DNA from: Mesodorylaimus sp. YZB2_4
Taxonomy: Eukaryota; Nematoda; Enoplea; Dorylaimida; Dorylaimidae
Assembly (NCBI GenBank): GCA_030248295.1
Contig: JASANH010000523.1
Coordinates: 806,001 to 870,000, forward strand
Direction: 5' to 3'
DNA length: 64,000 nt
The number at the start of each line of letters is the position of its first letter. Position 1 is the stretch's first letter. The position numbers and the translations under genes were made by a program. The notes beneath the pieces were generated by a model. It made no database searches, was not told the origin of the DNA, and saw only the letters and a program-made list of their open reading frames with translations. This document shows positions 57,587 through 64,000 of the stretch, piece by piece.

Positions 57587-60500
57587 ATGACGCCGTTTCC
57601 CACGCTCGAAGACGTGCATCCAACTGCCACACACGGAGTGCACGAATGTTGTCTCGGTCTGGCGCCCGCAACCGCGTCGTTGTTCACGTGCACCGATTCC
57701 GACGACCAAGTCGAAAAAGACGGACAGAAACCATCTAATTCATCAGAGATGAATGCTAGTGGAAGGCAAGATGAAGTTTCGTCGGCCCCAGCTCCTTCAA
57801 ACGCGGAAGAAACCGATGTCATGTCATTGGATCGGCTCTTCTGTCCTTTATCACGTCACTGCGGTGACTTCTGTGGCCGAGGTCGTTCCTCCGTGACCAT
57901 GGTCCGTAGAAATAAGGCCAATGGAGCGCAGCCGGTATTCTACACTGATGTGGTAATCGTTGGTAAGCTTCCTTTCCTCTTGCTTTTCAAATGTCTCTTT
58001 CTTGGGCTCGCACCGGCCAGTAGCCAAGTGCCTTTTTTTTCAATTCACAAGGACTAAAAAAAGGCGCAGGTCGAGGACATAGGATGGGGCTGGGCTTGTA
58101 TATTTGCGTCACATATGCGTATAGTTTGGAAATTTCTGGATGCGTCAGCTGACTAGTTGAGAAGTGACTTAAGTGGATTTTTTTAGACTTTGTCCTGTCT
58201 GTCGTACTTAAAACATTCCGACAAAAACTCTTCTCAAAAAGATTTGTGCAAATGGAAGTTTTTAGTTGTCTAGCCGATTACAGGCTAATAAGGTCATTCG
58301 TATCTTATCGATTAGATAAGATTTTAAAAGTGCGTTTGAGATAGCTTTTTTTCTTGTCTTACTGTCACCTGTATTTTTTTCAGGTAACGGACCGAGCGCA
58401 CTGGCATTGTCTTCATTTCTGGCTGGTTACCGCCCATATTACGAGGGTGCATTGAAACACCCAGACGACTCGTTGCACGAGAAACTGGTGATCAATAAAT
58501 CGAAATCGTTGTTAGAACAAGTAAGCGAAGTGTGGAGGACTGCCATGGGACAAAAGAGAGGAGTCTAGGTGAGACTCACTTGGCAGACAGCTAATGAGTT
58601 CAGGTCGTATCTAGGCAACCCATTTCCACCTCACGAGACCCTATATCAAGTTATTTCTGCCCCTGTACTTTTATAGTTCGTCCTGATGAGTGTGCATCCG
58701 CGGAGCTGTCTCTCTAGCTTTCTTGAATAACCTTTTAAAAAACTAGAGTGCCGTTCTCACAGAGGCCTGCGCTATTTGTCGAATCATGGGGCCGCGCATA
58801 AAGAAAAGCGTGTGACAGGGCGCAAGGTGAGGTCTTATCGCCCATTATGTCTGTGTCCCTTGGTGCAGACCGTATGCCTCGGTACTAAAAGTATAGAGGA
58901 GCGTGATAGTGCAAAGAGGAATGGAATGGCCTGGAAACAAACACATTGATAACAATAGACGCCATAACTTTTTTGGCAAGAGTGCCAGGATCGGATTTGA
59001 CGTCATTCTTATTTGGTTCACTTGCGTGGCCACAAAATAATGCTTTCTTATCTATTGGTACGCCCTCTTGAACAAATATGCACTCGTCATGTGTAAACCG
59101 CAAACAAATTTTCAAAAAACGTATCCGCTTGGCGCTAAGTACCAAATGCACCGTCACGGAGAAGGGACGGGTTGAAAGGGTGCTTCCAGCACATTCTAGT
59201 CGTCTGGTCGAGAATAGCATCGGTGAGATGGATAGTGGCCAAGTGGGATCGCCATTGTTTGTCCACTACTGGTCAACAGCCGTGTTCGTACAGCACGTAG
59301 ACCAGCTTGAACAAATACAGCTCGTCTAGTGAGCGGACCAGCTTTCAAGAAGAGGAAGCTAGAAAAAGCTGCCGTCGTCTTAAAGGAGTATTCTTGTATC
59401 AGCACAAACTATAACAGGAATCAGGTCGGCCTTTGTTGCGGGCGGTTCCTTGTCAACATGGCTAGCTCTGATGCGAAGTTTGTCAACTTTTTGAGTCCAG
59501 GTACTGTACATGCAGTCGTATAGTGGGATTAGCAGACTTGTTTGTGACTGGCTGTAGGTACCCGACTCTTACATCTTAGCGACTACAGTACGCCAATTTT
59601 CACTGAGCCATTTAGTCTAGAAATAGACACATCGATAAGACTGGGGCGACGGATTCGAATGCCCTTGAACTACATGCTTTATGTGCGGCTGTGCAACACG
59701 ATCCTGGTGCAAGAGCGCTACGGTTAGTTGAGCGAGCGAGGACTGTTTTAATGATGAATGTTTTGAACTTTTTGGACTGCGACAGCCTTGAAGAAATAAG
59801 TTTTGGCTCTGATCGGGAGCGTTCCTGTTTTGGCGCGGAACACCAGTTTAGAGGGCCAGCAGCATGAGCAAAAAAAGGACTCGTCGGAAGTGGGAGTTTG
59901 CCGTGTCTGTAATAAATGAGTTACCATCCAACCGAACAGGGGTGGCCAATGAGTCGCTGATTTAGTAGGCCATGAAAAAAATATTCAACCATGGTGGAAC
60001 AAATTCGAGGGCAGATGAGCCTCTTGATTAGTGTCTTGGAGTCCCGAGAAGCTGCTCACATTCTTCTACTTGTCAGAGCAGGGGCAGAGGCAAGAGAAAG
60101 TCAATAAAAGATTAACATTGGCCAATGTCTAAAAATTATCTGTTTTAGGACTTACGCAAATTATGCGAAAGCCTGGAGGGGCGTACAAACCATCAAGTCT
60201 CCTTGCTCTACGATTATCTCGTTCGCCCTGAAGCAGATTTTGGTCAAGAGAATCCGAGTACTCTGACATGGCAACGGGCCGAAGCGGAAGGCGAGCCTCG
60301 ATGTTCAGGCTCAACGAACACCTCGGGGTCTGTGCCCCATGTGGTTCTTGGAAAAGGAGCGGTGGGCGGCACGTGGGCCGATTTGGCACCCGAAGTGATG
60401 ACACTATCTTTCGCCAGCTGGCTGGATCTACCCGCCTATTCATTTCGGGAATGGCTGGTCAGAGATGGGGCCAACTTTGCGACAGATCTACAGATGAAAA

Positions 60501-61534
60501 TCGATGCTAGCAAATTGATCGTGGGTCGGGTACCTTGTGCCGCTGTTCGCCGATACTATCGCGACTATGTTCGGGCCTTGGGATTGGACGAGAACATATT
60601 CGAGTACGCCTTTGTTACTTCAGTTCGAAAGAGAAAGCTCAGCGGAGATAACTTGGATCCAGACAGTAACCAGGATCCAGAATATGGTTGGGATGTACAT
60701 GGGTGCTACTCCGGAGGATCGTTTCATTTCCGATGTCGACAAGTGGTCTTGGCGACTGGCGTCACTGTGCCGCGTCAATTGGGTATACCAGGGGAAGACG
60801 ATCCGCGAGTGTTCCACACAATCGCTCAGCTGGACAGAGCTGTCCCAGAATTACTCACATTGAACTCAATGGAGTACAGACGTCGAAGACGCGAAGGCTT
60901 GGCCGATGATGAATTTCGCTTGGATCCAGTACTAGTTATCGGGGACGGCTTGAACGCGGCCGATGCAGTGATTCGATGCTTGATCGATGGCATACCAGTC
61001 GTCCACGCATTTCGGAAGACGCCCAAGGATTCGAAACAGATTTTATCGAAGCTGTCAAAAGTGCTTTATCCTGAGTACCATACCGTGTTTCAGTTGATGA
61101 CGGGCGAGGCCAAGGACTCGCTCTACAGCGTCTATCCTCGAACACAGGCTCAAAGATTCGAATTTAGTGATCAGGAAGAGGAAGAAAACGAATTCGCTAA
61201 GAAAGGAGGGGTTGCTAGTTTGCGCAACATCAAAAGCGGGTCAATTGAACGAATTCGTTTCAGTCGAATCGCTGTCTTGATCGGGTTTGAAGCCGACTTA
61301 TCATTTCTGAACATTAATAATAATGAAAAAGAAAAATTAGCCCGCGATCGAGGCAGAGCTGTGGATTCCAAGACCAATACGTTGAACGTGGACCCGTTCA
61401 CGTGTCGATGTATCGATGAACCCGACTTGTACGCCGTCGGTCCCTTGATTGGAGACAACTTCGTTCGTTATGTGGTCGGTGGATGCATGGCTTGCGCCTC
61501 TGATATTGTCCGTCGTAAGGAGGGGAATCATTGA
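57587..61534 (+). CDS. OSGIN: Oxidative stress-induced growth inhibitor (OSGIN-like flavoprotein)
   Basis: Exons 57587-57962, 58384-58520 and 60149-61534 sum to 633 codons (632 aa). An N-terminal extension of about 120 residues, low in order, precedes the FAD-binding turn VIVGNGPSALALSSFLAGYR. Then come GRTNHQVSLLYDYLVRPEAD, HVVLGKGAVGGTWADL, MTLSFASWLDLPAYSFREWL and VRRYYRDYVRALGLDENIFE, all in OSGIN order. Later motifs are VVLATGVTVPRQLGIPG, VLVIGDGLNAADAVI (second dinucleotide fold) and DLYAVGPLIGDNFVRYVVGG at the end. OSGINs are FAD-dependent monooxygenase-like proteins induced by oxidative stress. Intron 2 is unusually long here (1.6 kb) and featureless by eye. A TATA box sits upstream. 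Confidence 0.88.
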
Positions 61535-63184
61535 CAACGGACTGCATACGCGGGTATTTTATACTGCACGCGCTGGTCTATGGCTGCCTTGTTTTGAATG
61601 GTTTGGTGGGTTTGATGGCACTGGTACATTTACTTCGATGCACCATCGTATGGACCAAGGCTTGAGGCAATCCACATTAGAGTGGTGATAGCTGTGACTT
61701 TTCACCCCTTTTGTTATTCTTGCGTGAGTTTCCTGCGTTCTAAGAGAACTATTGTTACCTCAATGTTCTGTTGATAAGGTGACCGAGAACTTACTACTTA
61801 TTTGATGCACATAATCTGTTCTCGGGTGTAATATTATTTTTAGCACTGGCTATTTAAAATATCGCTTGTTAGATTCGTTTTTAAAGGGGTGTATTCAGCC
61901 TTGTGTAGAACTTAATAGCGTGCGAAAGCGGGTTGTATTATTTTGATTATGATCTGCTTATCGAATACATTCGTGTGAGGAGAGCTTTTGGATCATTGTT
62001 TTAAAGCCCCAGATATTGTACGTGCTACGGGAGGCCAAATGCTGAGAGTGCCGCGAGGGGGATGTGGGCGTGCGCTACGCCAAGGTCAGTGCTAACCAAA
62101 CCAACTGCAGCAACCCGATGATGTGATGTCGTGTGCAGTCGGTCCCGAATTACTTAGATATTTTGACGCCTGATGCCACGGTGGGCACTTGCAACAGGAC
62201 CATACTTCACTGTGAAACAATCCTAACGGTTACAGTACATACTGTATCTATAGTATAGTACTGATCAAAGTCTGCACTCGTCTTCGGCCCCTCTTTAAGT
62301 ACACTCATTTTCAATTCGATATTGCCCACCGCCACTCTGATTTTGCTTCTCGATCGCCTATTTGACCTTTGGTCCATTATGCTAGCGTCATCGGCCAGTT
62401 ATTTACCCCCCTGCTCTTTTTGTGTCTGACAATGAGAAGTGGGAACTTCTGCATGCTATACTTTCTGCTTCACACTGCATTACAGCGCACTGACAATGCA
62501 AGAACACAGACAGGTACAAATTGTGAAGACATCATAAATCGGGTGAAATCAAAGCAGATTTTTAGGAAGGCGCAAATTTCTCTTTATACTCTGGCCACAA
62601 CATGCTGGTTTTTTGTGTTTTCATGTCTCCGCGTGCTTGTACCCTATTCGGCGCATGATAAACAAAATAACCTGGTAAAAGATGATGCCGACAATGAGAG
62701 AAGTAGTCCTGCCTTTTTCATTTAGACGTTGATGGCTGACTTTCTTAAAAACACAGTAAATATTGTTAGGCTTATCACGTTCGAAAATAAACAAGCACTT
62801 TCGTGGTTATACACACGATATGAGTAAGTTTACTAGCCGCGTTTACCGCAAGTCCTCAAGACAAAAGCAACAGGTTTTTCTTTTAATTTTTTTCGAATGA
62901 TTGGAATTATAGATACGGGTACAGTGGGTGGTCACGCAAGAAGCAGCAGACCAATAACGGACTTCGATTGCCCTAATTTGTCATAATGAATGATTTGCAG
63001 TTGCTTCTGTATCGTTCTTCGTGTTCTAAAGAGTGCATTGAACACGCACAAGCCGTGATTGTGGCGAGCGCAGCCAGGAATGCGTGCCCAGTGTACAGTG
63101 CAATACGATCACTACTCATACCGCTTGTGAGCTTTTGTCGATATCGGTCGGTCGATTGGAGTCGAATCATTTCTTTGCTGCGAG
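61535..63184. other. Intergenic, no gene seen
   Basis: 1.65 kb between OSGIN and the last gene. Includes the OSGIN 3' UTR. No supported feature. Confidence 0.35.
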
Positions 63185-63778
63185 ATGACCACCTCGAGTG
63201 AACAACGCGATGCTTGGATGAAGGACGTGCGTATCGAGCCGGCGGGCGGGTTGGCGTTGAGCGACGAGAACCAGGCGAGAGTAGTGATCGTCAACGACAG
63301 CAGCCGCGACTTGGCCTTCAAGCTGCGGACGACGCGCATCCTGGACGTGAAGCCCGAACTCGGTGTGGGCATCGTGCGAGCCAACGGAGGCAAGGCTGAT
63401 TTCGGAGTTGACTTCAAGGCCATACCCGGGGCTCGACCATTCCACGAACAAGACCGCATCACTGTCCTCATGCAAGAGTGTCCGACCGAGGTCAAAGTAA
63501 GTCGCTGTCCAATTTCGACCGATCTACACTGTGTATGTGCTCATTTTCAGTCAGCGGCTCAGTACTGGAAGGAGCATCAACCGAATCAGGCTCAGCGTTT
63601 CGTGATCCCGTTAAAGGCCCTCAAGTCGAAGAAATCGGTTTCGAGCGAAGCGGGCGAAACGAAAGAGGACGAAGACGAAGAAAGCGAAGAAAGCGAGGAA
63701 AGCGAAGAAAGCGAAGAGGAAGAGGAAGACGAAAGCGAAAGCGAAAGCGGAAGTGAAACTGAAAGCGAGGACGAGTGA
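63185..63778 (+). CDS. MSP-domain protein with acidic C-terminal tail
   Basis: Exons 63185-63496 and 63551-63778 total 180 codons (179 aa). Residues 14-130 form an MSP/VAP-like domain: VRIEPAGGLALSDENQARVV, then NDSSRDLAFKLRTTRILDVK, then LGVGIVRANGGKADFGVDFK, FHEQDRITVLMQ and PNQAQRFVIPLKAL. After a basic stretch (KSKKS) the last 40 residues are almost only Glu, Asp and Ser (blocks of EES repeated). The charge and repetition suggest a flexible, possibly phosphorylated tail. It differs from the 134-aa MSP-domain protein at 30368-31005 in both length and tail. The remainder of the window (63779-64000) shows no gene. Confidence 0.8.
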   Translation: MTTSSEQRDAWMKDVRIEPAGGLALSDENQARVVIVNDSSRDLAFKLRTTRILDVKPELGVGIVRANGGKADFGVDFKAIPGARPFHEQDRITVLMQECPTEVKVSRCPISTDLHCVCAHFQSAAQYWKEHQPNQAQRFVIPLKALKSKKSVSSEAGETKEDEDEESEESEESEESEEEEEDESESESGSETESEDE

Positions 63779-64000
63779 AGACGAGGTGATCGTGGTGATG
63801 CAATGATGACTCTGTAGGGTTCACTGGACGTGTGTACTTGGTATATGTGGCCCCCATGCTCACTTATAGCATGTTAATAACTCACCTCATCAAGCACCGG
63901 TATCCGCACTCATGGGTTAGTGAAGTGCACGAAATGGTTTGCCAGACCGAAAGTCGAACATGCATTGGTGCGCGCCTAACAGAAGAGGCCCAGGCTGGTC

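Overview
This is a gene-dense piece of animal nuclear DNA, almost certainly from an ecdysozoan. About twenty protein-coding genes sit in 64 kb. Most introns are only about 45-80 nt long and end in a T-rich acceptor (TTTTCAG or TTTTAG). Two clear major-sperm-protein (MSP) domain genes, a decayed MSP-like locus, a DUF229 gene and tightly packed same-strand genes point to a nematode, though a tardigrade or other small-genome ecdysozoan cannot be excluded from sequence alone. There are no CRISPR arrays, bacterial operons or rRNA. Exon boundaries were read by eye from GT/AG sites and checked by reading-frame phase; where the exon lengths sum to whole codons this is stated.

Layout. 0-11 kb: a tRNA-derived SINE, NDUFA2 with a diverged tandem paralogue, a small single-pass membrane protein, a second SINE copy, an unrecognised type I membrane protein (minus) and a DUF229 alkaline-phosphatase-fold gene (minus) whose intron carries a hAT-like transposon. 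11-19 kb: TARBP1 (tRNA 2'-O-methyltransferase), with a degenerate copy of its own SpoU-domain exon in an upstream intron, and the convergent mitoribosomal gene mL64. 19-24 kb: two unrecognised secreted-protein genes, the second with nested transposons in its last intron. 24.8-29.6 kb: a TRPC-type channel and APRT. 29.9-34.4 kb: a perfect 24-bp hairpin, an MSP-domain gene, a GDE1-like phosphodiesterase and short inverted-repeat elements. 34.4-42.8 kb: ATG4, then a same-strand run snurportin-1, RPL17, PTCD2. 42.9-46.4 kb: a cyclic nucleotide-gated channel with an unusual pore filter. 46.4-51.9 kb: gene-poor, with the MSP-like relic and a SINE split by a second hAT-like element. 51.9-63.8 kb: a lipid phosphate phosphatase, a catalytically dead membrane-anchored cholinesterase-like protein, OSGIN and an MSP-domain protein with an acidic tail.

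The genes do not form one pathway. Themes are mitochondrial function (NDUFA2, its paralogue, mL64, PTCD2), RNA biology (TARBP1, snurportin-1, RPL17), sensory or calcium signalling (TRPC, CNG) and lipid metabolism (GDE1, LPP). Several neighbours are divergently arranged across 350-620 bp and probably share promoter regions. The least explained observations are the decoy SpoU exon, the altered CNG filter, the perfect hairpin, and a set of non-autonomous DNA transposons, two of which have exact 8-bp target-site duplications.
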